64,000 nt of DNA from Sipunculus nudus (lineage: Eukaryota > Annelida > Sipuncula > Golfingiida > Sipunculidae), in contig CM049322.1 in assembly GCA_026874595.1 (NCBI GenBank), forward strand, positions 2,033,900 through 2,097,899, given 5' to 3'. Numbering within the stretch: position 1 is the first letter of the stretch; every line of letters starts with the position of its first letter. Positions 1-13,258 of this stretch are shown piece after piece. The position numbers and the translations under genes were made by a program. The notes under the pieces are model-generated. The model had not been told where the DNA came from, made no database searches, and worked only from the letters and a program-made list of their open reading frames with translations.

Positions 1-1167
1 TATCAAATGAGTATGTAATATTCAACTACGACAGTGTTTTCCACTTTAAATGTCGATTAGAAGAATATTGTCCGTATTACAAGCGGTGACTGGTGGCGAA
101 CGATGTCTGCTCCGGGTGTTCCCCCAGCCACGGTGGGCCAGCAGCAAGCCTGGATACTCTTGTTACAATGTATCAACTGCGGAGCGGTGTGGCTCTTGAG
201 CAAAGCCTCAAAGATCATGCCGGTCATTATTTCTGAATCTGAGACAGTTTCAAATGCTGGGGTTGCAAAGTTGTAATTTTAATTGGGTCTTGTTTTCATA
301 TTTAAACAAATAATTTGGTTTATTTCTTGGTCATGTGGGTAAATAACTATTTTTGCCTTAGATAACATAATTTCCCTGTCATAAAGACATAATTTAATTT
401 TACACGATTTTTTTTACAGGCAAGTCCTTAAGTTCTCGCGTTTGCTTGAAGCTTTTTATGCGGCGGTATTTAAGATCTTCGCATTTAATGCAGTAAGGTA
501 ATGAGGGGCTTTTATTCTAGAAATCTGTTTGCTCTGAGCACCCGATGCATAATAACACTTGATGATGTTTATATCATTAGATATATAATAATATATAATT
601 TCACAAAAGGCTGATAAACAAAAGGAAGACTGGAAAACCTTTTTTTTTCAGGTTGTATGCTGAGGTTGTGAGTTAGTACTAATCTCCCGGCCAGATGTCG
701 CTGTAGTCGGGTAGGTCGTGCGCCTGGGTTTGGCCTTGGCCCTGATACCAATCTGCTCCAGGCAATCAGCCGGAGTGTCGTGGTTCACAGAATACGCCTG
801 TACATACGGGCAGTTGTACGCCGGGTGGACATCCAGCGGGTGTCGTCAAGGAAACGCGCGTATTGCCATGTAAACGCTCCCAGCTGAGCTGCAGGCACGT
901 GACATGCCAGCCAGCATCCTGGTTGTGGCTGTTTTTATTTAGATATGTCCCGATTCCAGAACTCCTTAGATCTGATGTGCTCACTGTGCTGGATCTGCAT
1001 CCGGGCCCGGGGAGTCCTGCACATGCCAAAACGACCGATTTTAGTCGAGTTAGTCTACCCATTTCGAGGTGACTACACTGTACCTACCGGCTCAATTAAA
1101 GGAGCAATCTCCACCGCTTTTCTTACTCTGCTTTAAAGATGCACTAATTTCAATTGCATATCCTTCA
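1..1167. other. Intergenic DNA, no gene recognised
   Basis: Only short overlapping frames on both strands (569-751 minus, 766-1062 minus, 863-1136 plus), with no motif or splice-supported coding signal. Partial exons of a gene extending to the left cannot be excluded. Confidence 0.5.
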
Positions 1168-1235
1168 GAATCTTGGTGATATATGAGATAACAGTCATAT
1201 CCTTCAGAATCTTGGTGATATATGAGATGACAGTG
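1168..1235. repeat. Short tandem duplication of about 34-36 bp
   Basis: CATATCCTTCAGAATCTTGG, TGATATATGAGATAACAGT occurs twice in a row with one or two differences. Confidence 0.85.
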
Positions 1236-1347
1236 GTTACTGTAAATACTGGTACTTGAACTCAGAGTTTTTATTTAATTATTGTTAAAAGGTCACTGTA
1301 ATAAGAAGAAATTAAAAGGTCACTGTAATCACTAAATCAGCCGATCC

Positions 1348-1384
1348 GGGGGGGGGGGGGGAGTCCTGCCCCCCCCCCCCCCCC
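1348..1384. repeat. Poly-G tract facing a poly-C tract
   Basis: A run of about 14 G, then AGTCCTG, then about 16 C. The two runs could pair as a hairpin with a 7-base loop. Confidence 0.85.
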
Positions 1385-1496
1385 GACCCACCTTCCGCCC
1401 CTGGTAATCTTGATGATACATCACATATCAATGATTACCGGTACTATCATGTCATAGTGTTCTCCTTTGATTAGTGTTACAAGTTTACTGTTTTAT

Positions 1497-1620
1497 TGGA
1501 TCCTAGAGATATCTAATTTACTGTAACTTGGATCTCAGAGATATCTCATTTACTGTAATCTTGGATCTCAGAGATATCTCATTTACTGTAATCTTGGATC
1601 TCAGAGATATCTCAGCTCAG
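1497..1620. repeat. 33-bp tandem repeat, about four copies
   Basis: TTGGATCTCAGAGATATCTC, ATTTACTGTAATC repeats, with the first copy slightly diverged (TTGGATCCTAGAGATATCTA). Confidence 0.88.
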
Positions 1621-2675
1621 ATATAAATGTTTATTGTTTCTGGTCGTTTTTTAAATAAATTATATTTAATGACAATTTTTCGGACATATATGATTTATTC
1701 ATGTATAGACCTAAATATTAAATACAGTGCTTTTGGTGTCAACTAACCATAGATATTATAGATCCATTATACTCGGCCCCTCGGCCCCGGCCTCCCTCTT
1801 TTCTAATTTCAAATGTTAGCATGTATGCTCAAAGTTAGTCTTTGATGTAGACATGTGTGCTGGTAATGTTTCTAACATCTGGAATCATTTCAATTTATTT
1901 AATATAGTTTTGTTTTCAGCTCTATATAAGCAGCAAAAAAAGGTATTTTTTTTTTACAATTTGGAGGAGTTTGATGTAAAGCGAAGAGGGTGAGAGCGGG
2001 AATAAGCCAAGCTGGCTGGAGTACCGACATCTTTATAAACTTGTGGACATCTGAACTTAAGGTCTCAACTGGATATAACTAATAGATCCTTCATCTGGCA
2101 TGCGGAGCGCGTATCAGGCAAAACGAATCGCTGCGTGTAGAGATTTTTGCCGGTTCCGCATGGTATGCATGTTGCTGTACCGGTACACAAGATATCTCTC
2201 AACACGTATTCCGCATGTCATATTCCGTACTCAAGGAATCTTAGCTTCAAATTAAAAAAAAAGTGAAATGTCAGCAGACCCTCAGATATTCTCTGCAATG
2301 TAATTCTTTGATGAATCCAAAATTGTGTCTAAAGGGGGGGGGGGGGCGTATTTTCTGTAAATAATGATGGATATAAAATTATTTCGCAATGCCTCCTAGT
2401 AGAAACTGTGTATCCAGCAGAACTGAACAGACGTTTTTCAAGGGGACAAAAAACCTCAAACATTCCAATAAACATACAGTCAAACAAATTGATCAATATA
2501 ATGTAAAGTAGCAGTCGTTTATTGACCAATTGATAATACTATTAACACATATTACTGCATTCCTTAGTACGTAAATAATCCAGCGGGTTAATTCGACCCA
2601 TGGATAACCATTCCCCTGGCCTACTTAAGAAAGAGCCACCAACAGGCTACGAGAGTCTGAAATAAATAACAACTA

Positions 2676-2709
<34 letters not shown>

Positions 2710-3924
2710 TTAATAATAATGATGACAATAATAATATATACATGTCTCTCAGCCCTTGTGTTTGTTTGCCTGTCCGTCCGTTCGCCTGTCTGTCATCTCC
2801 CTGGCTAGTTGCCATGGTTTTTTTATATACTGAACTGAAAATAAACATCGACGTTTTGGTGGCGAACCTAGTCCTCCTCTGTACACGTCTGTCTGTTCGT
2901 CTGCTGTATGTCCGTCTGTCATTCCCTTTGATCCGTCTGAGTTGCTGTTTGTATGTTCGTCCTCGATCTGGCCTTTGCCTCACTGGTCAGATAGTTCGAG
3001 TTTTTAATAATTCAGATTTGAGTACAAAACGTTTATCGTCGTTTATGAACATATCCGGAGGTCCCGAACCGGGGTCATGGTCGTGATTTGGTAATAACTG
3101 TATCACGTGATATTAAAACTGTATCACGTGACATTACATTATTAGTCTGACAGTAAGTTTGACATTCCCACACCTCGGGGCGGCAAATAACGCTTTCTAC
3201 CCATTTACTTACAAATTCCCATTCGTGTAAAGTTGAATTTTAAAACCCGCATATCCGCAACTACAACATAATTCACTGTCAGGTACAAACAGTGAAACAC
3301 GTGGTCACCATACACTAAAACCTCGCTGAACTGTCATGATGTCATAGCCTGAAATACATGTACACCCTACACCCTCTAACCTCACACCTGTTCTGTTGTT
3401 GCGTCTCCCGTTACCATACCGTGTGGGGGGGGGGGGGGGGTCGGTCATGTTATCTGTACGTGTGTCCGCGGTTATAATGACCCGTCGGAGATAACTGGTC
3501 ACTTTCTACGTGTGCCGCAGAAATATGTCATTGTATACCTTATTTTGTAGGTTTTATAACTATATATGGTACATTATTGATGCTCCCCTGCGCTGTCACC
3601 ACGGCTGATTGAACTTGTATCACATCGATTATATACAATTTATATTTATATATGTGTGTGTGTTAGACGACATCCAACCTTCCTTTAACATACAAAGGCT
3701 CAATTGCTGATTACAGAGCCTTCTAACACCCCCCCCCCCCCCCTATCTCATATTATAGTCACCGTCATGCTTTCACAAATTGTATAAAAGGGTATATATG
3801 GAGTTTACTAAATGAACGTGTATTCATTTGGAATCTTCTGGTATATTGTTCAACTGTTTGGGGACGCAACAAAATACTGATAACTGACATCATTGTATCT
3901 ATTCATAATGAATGAAACGTTGTG
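1621..3924. other. Intergenic DNA with homopolymer tracts
   Basis: Besides the AAT microsatellite it has G runs at 2334-2346 and 3424-3440, a C run at 3729-3743 and a CTGTCCGTCCGTTCGCCTGT-type low-complexity patch at 2765-2960 that yields spurious frames. No gene recognised. Confidence 0.55.
2674..2738. repeat. (AAT)n microsatellite
   Basis: About 65 bp of AAT repeats with a few interruptions (GATGACAATA). Confidence 0.9.
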
Positions 3925-4258
3925 GAGATAACACGTGTCTGTTACATGTGGTGGAGATAAACATGTCTTTTAAATGTGGTGGAGATAACACATGTTAATT
4001 ACATGTGTTGGAGATAACATGTGTTTATTATATGTATTGGAGATAACACTTGATAACATATGTGGTGGAGATAACACGTATTTATTACCTGTGGTGGAAA
4101 TTACACATGCCTATTACATGTGGTTGAAATAACACGTGTTTATATCAAGTGGTGGAGATAACACGTATGCTTTTTTACATGTGGGGGAGATATCACATGT
4201 TTATTACACGTGTGATGGAGATAACACGTGATTATTAAATCTGTTAGAGATAACACTT
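3925..4258. repeat. Degenerate minisatellite of about 27-32 bp, about 11 units
   Basis: The unit is approximately ACATGTGGTGGAGATAACAC followed by GTGTTTATT. Spacing varies by several bases and substitutions are common, indicating an old array. Confidence 0.88.
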
Positions 4259-4334
4259 ATAAAAAAGGAGCTGCCATGTATAACATAATGGATTATATAA
4301 AGGATGGCCCGGATCGGCAAAGTCTGGGTTTGTA

Positions 4335-4396
4335 TGAGAGAGCGAGAGATAGATAGAGAGAGAGAGAGCGAGAGATAGATAGAGAGAGAGAGAGAG

Positions 4397-4428
<32 letters not shown>

Positions 4429-4449
4429 TGAGAGAGAGAACGAGAGAGA
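4335..4449. repeat. (GA)n / GATA-containing microsatellite
   Basis: GA runs interrupted by CGAGAGATAGATAGAGAG. A minus-strand frame across it is low-complexity Ser/Leu. Confidence 0.92.
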
Positions 4450-5521
4450 TGATGATGGTGATGATGCTATGGCGTATGGCGTGGTGTATGTAGGTGACAG
4501 AGTGTGTGTTTGCTAGGAATCGGAGAGATTTGACCATGAGGGACTTAGAGAGCGTGTTTTCTGAAGTAATCGATTATATCACTTTTAGAAATTAGCCGTA
4601 TTATCTATTTCTGATTCTGATTGTACGATTTGACCTAATATTTAGAGTACTGACTACTTACAGACATTATTGTGTGCAGACGATAATGAAACAAGGCCTA
4701 GAGGCCTTATGTGAACCTGTGCAATGGGATATACACTATGTATAATGCTTCAATGGTGGACCATTACTTTTCAAGTACACGTGTAACATGTATATGAACA
4801 ATACAAGTACTAAACATTTTGAACAAGAAACTATTACACAAACATCACTGCTGAAACCCTGCATGCATGGGTGCACACAACACAGAAATGATTGTAGTTG
4901 GCACCACCAGTCTTGTATACAACGAAGCTAAAACCTTGTATTTGTCATTCAGTAGGGGCAGTGGTGCCTGACTGACTGTTTTGCAGTACACATGCCCGGC
5001 TGTGTCGTAATCACGTCCGATTTACCACCTTAAAGCCGTCACAATAGATACAGACACAATCTTGATCTGTTGGTAAATCTGTTTACACATACTGGACGAC
5101 TCTGGCTAAAATGCTTATTTTTCAACCTGATGCATTCATAAGTTTTTTGAATGAAAATGTTTAGAATATTAAAAGATGCAGTCCTTTCATTTTTAAAGGT
5201 CTCATGATTGTGGCAAAAAATCATTTAAGTTAACTTGAACGAAGGCCACCTAAGAATCATTTTTTGCAATGTTACATAAATTACAACAATGTTTTGCAGA
5301 AGGAGACTATTGCAGCCCTCAGTTTGTAATAGGCTTACTAACGGCCTCAAGACCAACTTAAGCTTTCTATGACTCTACCAAAAATCAATGAACCAAACCA
5401 ATTCTTGTACAATTAAAAAAAACAATCTAAAAACATAGCATTCAGCTTGACAGGTTCATCATAAAACATTAAAAATGCTGAAAGTGGCTAAAATTACAAG
5501 GTTTCTGATTGTAAAAAAACA
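4450..5521. other. Intergenic DNA, nothing recognised
   Basis: No repeat structure, RNA gene or coding signal was seen; a 61-codon minus frame at 5039-5224 has no support. Confidence 0.5.
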
Positions 5522-6420
5522 GGTCGATATAGGTGGCGCCACAAAAAAAACTGCTATTTCAAATATGAGTCACGTGACCAACATTTGCACGAAATTCAGT
5601 GATCCTAGCTCCAATTGATTCTGAGATTGTCATGTTCGTGTGCTTACTTGCCAAATGACTAATTCCAAATTCCTGTAACTCGGACCAAATTAATCAAACC
5701 AAAACCATTTGAACAAATTTGAGAGAGCTGGTCTCTGGGATCATTCCTGTGAAATATTGAACCATTTGATGAATGACTTTTGAGAAGGAGATTTTCAAGG
5801 TTTTTTTTCCAGGTTTTTCCCCATAAAATATAAGTTAATGCTGGTGGTGACACAAAACACTCAATCCCACAACATTTGATATGTAACAGATTTTTTGCAT
5901 AAATTTTGGGATGCTAGCTCCCGGTATTCATAGGAAATTATGGTTTAATGTACTGATGACTGATGAGCTTTATACAAAAAGGTCGATGCAGGTGGCGCCA
6001 CCAATACCTCATTTCAAATATGACTCATGTGACCAACATTTGCTTTACTTTGGCTATGATAGCTTCACAGTTTCTGAGATTGTAATTTTTATCAGCTTTT
6101 TTGGACAGATGAATAAGTTCAACTTCCTGTAACACAGCCAAAAATAACCGAACTTGAACCATTCTAACAAACTTGGGAGAAATTGTTCCAGGAATTATTT
6201 CTGTGAAATATTGGACAATTTGGCTGAAGAGTTTCGGAGAAGAAGGTTTTGAAAGGTTTTTAAGCCTTTTCTCTATAAAATCTAAGTAAATGCAGTTAGC
6301 CAAAAAAATAAGCAAAATCGGACAGAGTTTTTTAGAGGACTAATTTTTTTTTTATATAAAATTTGGTGATGCTAGCTCCTGCCGTTTTCGAGATAGTATG
6401 GGTAAACGTACGAACGCCAC
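5522..6420. repeat. Two diverged tandem copies of a 459-bp unit
   Basis: GGTCGATATAGGTGGCGCCA at 5522 aligns with GGTCGATGCAGGTGGCGCCA at 5981, and ATGCTAGCTCC at 5911 with the copy at 6369. In between, blocks such as TTTCAAATATGA(G/C)TCA(C/T)GTGACCAACATTTGC and CTGTGAAATATTG are shared. The copies differ substantially and the frames inside (5659-5853, 6025-6315 on minus) are not conserved between them. Confidence 0.8.
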
Positions 6421-6942
6421 ACCATCGCATAAGCTCACAGGTTTGTTAAAAAAATCCCTTCAGGACAAAAAATGATCTTGTAGTGTGATCTTTATCATTA
6501 ACCTTGTACTTTGTAATTATCAAATGCCCCGGCAAGATCAAACAGAATCACAGAGCGCTGGCGTGATGTTATAACGATCACTGACTATTGTTCTTCGCAG
6601 GATGATAAATGTTCATCTAGTTGTAATAATAAACATGTACTTCAGGCCGCTTTGTATACGGTGCAAGGTAATAAATCACACCTCTCTGTCCTGCTTGACA
6701 ATATTTTTTTCTCGTATAAAAGAGCGCAGTTGCAGCTTGTTATGTGTTCTAATTTTTACAATTGACTTCAAACATTAAATAAAATAAGTCCCCTATGTCA
6801 AGTTTATCAGCGTCCGGTATTCTGTGAATGCATAAAACAACAGCCCTATATTTTTTTCCTTGTCACAGTTTATGTACTGTAATTGTAAGAAATGATTCGT
6901 GTGGCTTTGTGTCTCGTATAACAGTCAGGTATATTTACATGG
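6421..6942. other. Intergenic DNA, nothing recognised
   Basis: Lies between the 459-bp tandem unit and the SINE-like element; no feature visible. Confidence 0.5.
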
Positions 6943-7260
6943 CGGATCGTGGTGGCGTAATGGACAGGGCGCTGGACTTGTGACCGCAAGGTTACCGTCC
7001 CGTTCTGACCGATAAGATCCCTAGGCCAAGGTCTTTACCACAGGGGTGCGTTCTTTCGACCGAGGAGTGAATGGGTACTGGTCAGGGGAGGCAGGCACAT
7101 GTAGCACCAATAATCTGGCTGCTGGGGCTGTATGTTCTTCAGGGGCCGAGAAAAGCTACAAGAATCAACAAACCCCGAAGGACAGGAAGGCAAAGTGTGA
7201 AGTCGGATGAGACTGACATCGTCGGTGACATCAGACTATAAACCCACATCTTTACAATTT
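6943..7260 (+). mobile_element. Probable SINE, second type (tRNA-like head)
   Basis: The head GTGGTGGCGTAATGGACAGG followed by GCGCTGGACTTGTGACCGCA resembles a tRNA A box and anticodon arm (GTG). The B box region (GGTTACCGTCCCGTTC) is degenerate. It is followed by a body without coding potential and ends near a T-rich tract. Only one copy is in the window, so the call rests on the tRNA-like head. Confidence 0.5.
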
Positions 7261-8011
7261 TTTTTATTTTTCAATCACAGTTTCAGTCATAAGAAACAGA
7301 TTTGGACACACCTTAACGGTAATTATGTCGTTATAAAATCAGATACTATACAGTAAACATAAGCTTGAACAAACGCTTAAAATGTCCAAAATGATAGAGG
7401 TTATCAAAGATTTTAAAAAGATGTTGCCATGCAACGGATATTATAAACAAGACGTATACTAGTATATTTAGACTGATTTTTAGAAACCAGATTACGATGT
7501 GTCAATTGCATTGATGCAACATGTGCAATAACAAATTAAAAGTACAATTATATCTGCTCTAACCATTTAAACATCAAAAAAGAAATCTTTTACCAATTCT
7601 GATAATGTACTAAAACGATTAACAATCAATTAAGACAAAGCATCCCCTGCCGGGCGGACCATGGTTTACCTCCGTGGATTATTGTTGTAGATGATTGATA
7701 TTTAATAGCACGCTGAGCTTTATAATTACAATGCACAAAGCGTGATGGCTCCCCGCCTTCTATTATCAGTCCACAGCGTGTCGTCTCAGATAACTAAACA
7801 ATGAAAGGTCTCATCTAGTACCAATACACCCAGGCTGATAGCTATACATGACGGATAAACATTGAGACAAAGGGCTTATACCCCCGCCCCACATCGATCT
7901 CTAAAGGCTCTTCATTAATTGAAATATTTTTTTTAAAATTTTTTAGATCCGTATATTTTATTGCTATATTTCTAAATTACCACGTACATGTTCTTCTCGC
8001 ATGATCCTCTT
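7261..8011. other. Intergenic DNA left of the 42-bp array
   Basis: AT-rich with a T-rich run at 7926-7945. No promoter, gene or repeat identified. Confidence 0.5.
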
Positions 8012-11000
8012 AATGAGTATGTCTCTGTATGGACATTGTGTCATGCTATGTTTATGTTGTATGTCTCTGTATGGACATTGAGTCATGCTATGTTTATGTT
8101 GTATGTCTCTGTATGGACATTGTGTCATGCTATGTTTATGTTGTATGTCTCTGTATGGACATTGTGTCATGCTATGTTTATGTTGTATGTCTCTGTATGG
8201 ACAATGTGTCATGCTGTGTTCATGTTGTATGTCTCTGTATGGACATTGTGTCATGCTATGTTTATGTTGTATGTCTCTGTATGGACATTGTGTCATGTTA
8301 TGTTTATGTTGTATGTCTCTGTATGGACATTGTGTCATGTTCTGTTTATGTTGAATGCCTCTGTATGGACATTGTGTCATGCTATGTTAATGTTGTATGT
8401 CTCTGTATGGACATTGTGTCATGTTATGTTTATGTTGTATGTCTCTGTATGGACATTGTGTTATGCTATGTTTATGAAGTATGTCTCTGTATGGACATTG
8501 TGTCATGCTATGTTAATGTTGTATGTCTCTGTATGGACATTGTGTCATGCTATGTTTATGTTTTATGTCTCTGTATGGACATTGTGTCATGCTATGTTTT
8601 TGTTGTATGTCTCTGTATGGACATTGTGATATGCTATGTTTATGTTGTATGCCTCTGTATGGACATTGTGATATGCTATGTTTATGTAGTATGTCTCTGT
8701 ATGGACATTGTGTCATGCTATGTTTATGTTGTATGTCTCTGTATGGACATTGTGTCATGCTATGTTTATGTTGTATGTCTCTGTATGGACATTGTGTTAT
8801 GCTATGTTTATGTTGTATGTCTCTGTTTGGACAATGTGTCATGCTATGTTTATGTTGTATGCCTCTGTATGGACATTGTGTCATGCTATGTTTATGTTGT
8901 ATGTCTCTGTATGGACATTGTGTCATGATATGCTTATGTTGTATGTCTCTGTTTGGACATTGTGTCATGCTATGTTTTTGTTGTATGCCTCTGTATGGAC
9001 ATTGTGTCATGCTATGTTTATGTTGTATGTCTCTGTATGGACATTGTGTCATGCTATGTTTATGTTGTATGTCTCTGTATGGACATTGTGTCATGCAATG
9101 TTTATGTTGTATGTCTCTGTATGGACATTGTGTCATGCTATGTTTATGTTGTATGTCTCTGTATGGACATTGTGTATCTTTATGTTGTATGCCTCTGTAT
9201 GGACATTGTGTCATGCTATGTTTATGTTGTATGCCTCTGTATGGACATTGTGTCATGCTATGTTAATGTTGTATGTCTCTGTATGGACATTGTGTCATGC
9301 TATGTTTATGTTGTATGCCTCTGTATGGACATTGTGTCATGCTATGTTTATGTTGTATGTCTCTGTATGGACATTGTGATATGCTATGTTTATGTAGTAT
9401 GTCTCTGTATGGACATTGTGTCATGCTATGTTTATGTTGTATGTCTCTGTATGGACATTGTGTCATGCTATGTTTATGTTGTATGTCTCTGTATGGACAT
9501 TGTGTTATGCTATGTTTATGTTGTATGTCTCTGTTTGGACAATGTGTCATGCTATGTTTATGTTGTATGCCTCTGTATGGACATTGTGATATGCTATGTT
9601 TATGTAGTATGTCTCTGTATGGACATTGTGTCATGCTATGTTTATGTTGTATGTCTCTGTATGGACATTGTGTCATGCTATGTTTATGTTTTATGTCTCT
9701 GTATGGACATTGTGTCATGCTATGTTTTTGTTGTATGTCTCTGTATGGACATTGTGATATGCTATGTTTATGTTGTATGCCTCTGTATGGACATTGTGAT
9801 ATGCTATGTTTACGTAGTATGTCTCTGTATGGACATTGTGTCATGCTATGTTTATGTTGTATGTCTCTGTATGGACATTGTGTCATGCTATGTTTATGTT
9901 GTATGTCTCTGTATGGACATTGTGTTATGCTATGTTTATGTTGTATGTCTCTGTTTGGACAATGTGTCATGCTATGTTTATGTTGTATGCCTCTGTATGG
10001 ACATTGTGTCATGCTATGTTTATGTTGTATGTCTCTGTATGGACATTGTGTCATGATATGCTTATGTTGTATGTCTCTGTTTGGACATTGTGTCATGCTA
10101 TGTTTTTGTTGTATGCCTCTGTATGGACATTGTGTCATGCTATGTTTATGTTGTATGTCTCTGTATGGACATTGTGTCATGCTATGTTTATGTTGTATGT
10201 CTCTGTATGGACATTGTGTCATGCAATGTTTATGTTGTATGTCTCTGTATGGACATTGTGTCATGCTATGTTTATGTTGTATGTCTCTGTATGGACATTG
10301 TGGGTCTTTATGTTGTATGCCTCTGTATGGACATTGTGTCATGCTATGTTTATGTTGTATGCCTCTGTATGGACATTGTGTCATGCTATGTTTATGTTGT
10401 ATGTCTCTGTATGGACATTGTGTCATGCTATGTTTATGTTGTATGACTCTGTATGGACATTGTGATATGCTATGTTTATGTATTATGTCTCTGTATGGAC
10501 ATTGTGATATGCTATGTTTATGTTGTATGCCTCTATATGGACATTGTGTTATGCTATGTTTATGTTGTATGTCTCTGTATGGACATTGTGTCATGCTATG
10601 TTTATGTTGTATGTCTCTGTATGGACATTGTGTCATGCTATGTTTATGTTGTATGTCTCTGTATGGACATTGTGATATGCTATGTTTATGTTGTATGCCT
10701 CTGTATGGACATTGTGATATGCTATGTTTATGTAGTATGTCTCTGTATGGACATTGTGTCATGCTATGTTTATGTTGTATGTCTCTGTATGGACATTGTG
10801 TCATGCTATGTTTATGTTGTATGTCTCTGTATGGACATTGTGTTATGCTATGTTTATGTTGTATGTCTCTGTTTGGACAATGTGTCATGCTATGTTTATG
10901 TTGTATGCCTCTGTATGGACATTGTGTCATGCTATGTTTATGTTGTATGTCTCTGTATGGACATTGTGTCATGTTATGCTTATGTTGTATGCCTCTGTAT

Positions 11001-11280
11001 GGACATTGTGTCATGCTATGTTTATGTTGCATTTCTCTGTATGGACATTGTGTCATGTTATGCTTATGTTGTATGTCTCTGTATGGACATTGTGTCATGC
11101 TGTGTTTATGTTGTATGTCTTTGTATGGACATTGTGATATGCTATGTTTATGTTGTATGTCTCTGTATGGACATTGTGTCATGCTATGTGTATGTTGTAT
11201 TTCTATGTATGGACATTGTGTCATGCTATGTGTATGTTGTATGTCTCTGTATGGACATTGTGTCATGCTTTGTTTACGTT
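8012..11280. repeat. 42-bp minisatellite, about 78 units
   Basis: The unit is GTATGTCTCTGTATGGACAT, TGTGTCATGCTATGTTTATG, TT. Recurrent variants are GTATGCCTC, GATATGC or GTTATGC for GTCATGC, TGTTTGGACAATG, TTTTTGTT and TTTACGTAG. Two units at about 9175 and 10303 are 36 bp. Because the unit is 14 codons without stops in four frames, frames of several hundred codons exist on both strands, such as the plus-strand 14-mer CMSLYGHCVMLCLC and minus-strand MTQCPYRDIQHKHS. No start context, splice site or signal sequence supports translation. Confidence 0.95.
8523..10318. repeat. Higher-order duplication of about 1128 bp inside the 42-bp array
   Basis: The same order of variant units occurs in 8523-9190 and again in 9651-10318. 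TTTTATGTCT at 8561 recurs at 9689, and the 36-bp truncated unit recurs at the matching place. The spacing of 1128 bp equals 27 units minus the 6-bp deletion. Confidence 0.85.
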
Positions 11281-13258
11281 ATATTTTCATCGATATTTAT
11301 ATTGTACGTTTATTTAAAATAATCGTCATATTAGACAATGAATCTGTGTAAGTCTAAAATCACAAGCCCAAATATACACGAAGGTTTACATATATTGATG
11401 TAATCAAAACATTCATTATATTGTTTACTAAATCATGTAAACGATTGAGTATGAGCAGAAGAATTAATATTAGGACGTTCCATGCCCTTGTTTATCATTC
11501 TATTATAATACTCCCTGACATGCGAAACTGGTGGGCGTTTTACAGATACACAAATATCTGATATATACATGATATATATGTATCGTGCACAGATGGAGCG
11601 TCTGCGGAGATGAAATATCAGGGAATGATTTAAATCAAGTTTAATAGAGGAGATCCCTCCTGACTGTTGCCTGACACACGTGTCTATAATATATAACAAC
11701 ATGGCACTATACCTATTGATTTATTATCTTGTATGACGGGTTTCAGTGTGACAGGGCGTTATGCAATAAATCATATATAGTATTTTTACTCAGTATGGGC
11801 TTTCTGATATTGCCGTGACATGATAAAATAATTTGTGTATCGACTCTGGCCACAATCATATGTTAGCACGACTTTATATACGACTTAACGCTAGTTAAGT
11901 TATGCACAATTTTTCCGAACTCATGTTATAAGTGACAAATGGGTATGGGGCTCAGCGTTAATAGAAAAACTATAAACTTAATTTGTTTTATATTGATTGT
12001 ACAAATAATTGTTTTAACTAATCAAGGCAGGCCCATACATAACATTAATAAAGACTGAGCTACCAAGATGTCAGCCGTCTTCATGATATATTAGCATGCG
12101 CCATTCTTTATGATTATAATCATAATGGTCAGACGGTCCACTGAATGTCCAAAGGCCCATTGATTTAACAGCTCATTGAAAAATATTCGCCGGACCAATA
12201 GACTGTCTGGCGACATACACTAGTATAGGTATTGCATGCTGTAAACATAGTAATTAAGTCTTTCGTATGAAGAGGCGGCTTTTAGTGTAGGTCTTGCATG
12301 CTGTAAATATTGTAATTAAGTCTTCGCTATGGAGGGGCGGTTTATAGTGTTGATGAGATTATTTCTACATTTATTTCTCAGGACCTTCCTTAACCCTAAC
12401 CTTCTCAGGTCCCTCCAGAGTGTAAAACCATGGATAACAAATTTATCTTTTTCTCTTTCTTTATTTTTCTCTTTCTGTCACTTTCTGTTGGCACAAGATC
12501 TCCATCAGGGCAGGTTTTAAAAAATACCTTTATGCTCAATTTAAGTCCTAGGTAACCGGGTGTCCGCCCGGCTATCCGCTCCCCAGTTATCCGATTCCCT
12601 GCACGGTTCATATACGCTACGGTCACGGAAAAAGAAGATGGAGAAGACATCAAGGAACATCAAGGGAAAACAGGAGCTACCGGTTTTTGAAGCATTTTTG
12701 ACCAGATCACGACATCGCTGTCCAGACTGGTGTCCTGAATTGGGTCAACGGATTCCCGCATGTGTGCGATCACTGAACTGCGACGCTCCAAGCGAACTTG
12801 TACGTGTGAGGCATCCCGGCCTTAGTTAAAACACTGCTCATTTTAAATTGTTATTAATCTTACGTTTTTGTGTCAGCTTTATATTCATTCTTGCAGGTTT
12901 TTATTAAGTAACCCCGAGCGAATGTTTTCCATTATTCATGACAAATATGTTGACGGACGGACAAAAAACTGGTTTTAATTTTTTGTCATTAATGTGATTA
13001 TAAGAGATTACACATATTCCTTAACAATATTTTATTTAACCTTAAAATGTTAGTTTAGATGTTTTCATCACGTAAACCGGGGGAAACCCCACTTGCGTGA
13101 TATAATAAAGCTGTTTCGTGCAGTCGAAAACCGCTCCGCCGCGAAAGGGTTCTCTTTGGGTGTTATACAAACATTAATGCACCCTTGATAATGTAACCTT
13201 GATTTAAACATTTAGGCAAGTACGCCCATAATTATCTAAATAAACATTACAACATCTG

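Noticed and set aside
2742-3086. 114-codon plus frame rich in Leu, Ser, Cys and Arg
   Set aside because: Derived from a CTGTCCGTCCG-type low-complexity patch, with an equally long frame on the opposite strand.
9263-11351. Open frames of 667 and 692 codons on opposite strands
   Set aside because: They run through the 42-bp minisatellite, are open in several frames at once because the unit is 14 codons long, and have no splice, start or domain support.
12329-12829. Overlapping frames of 63-89 codons on both strands
   Set aside because: No conserved pattern; the basic KKK-rich stretch comes from an A-rich patch.
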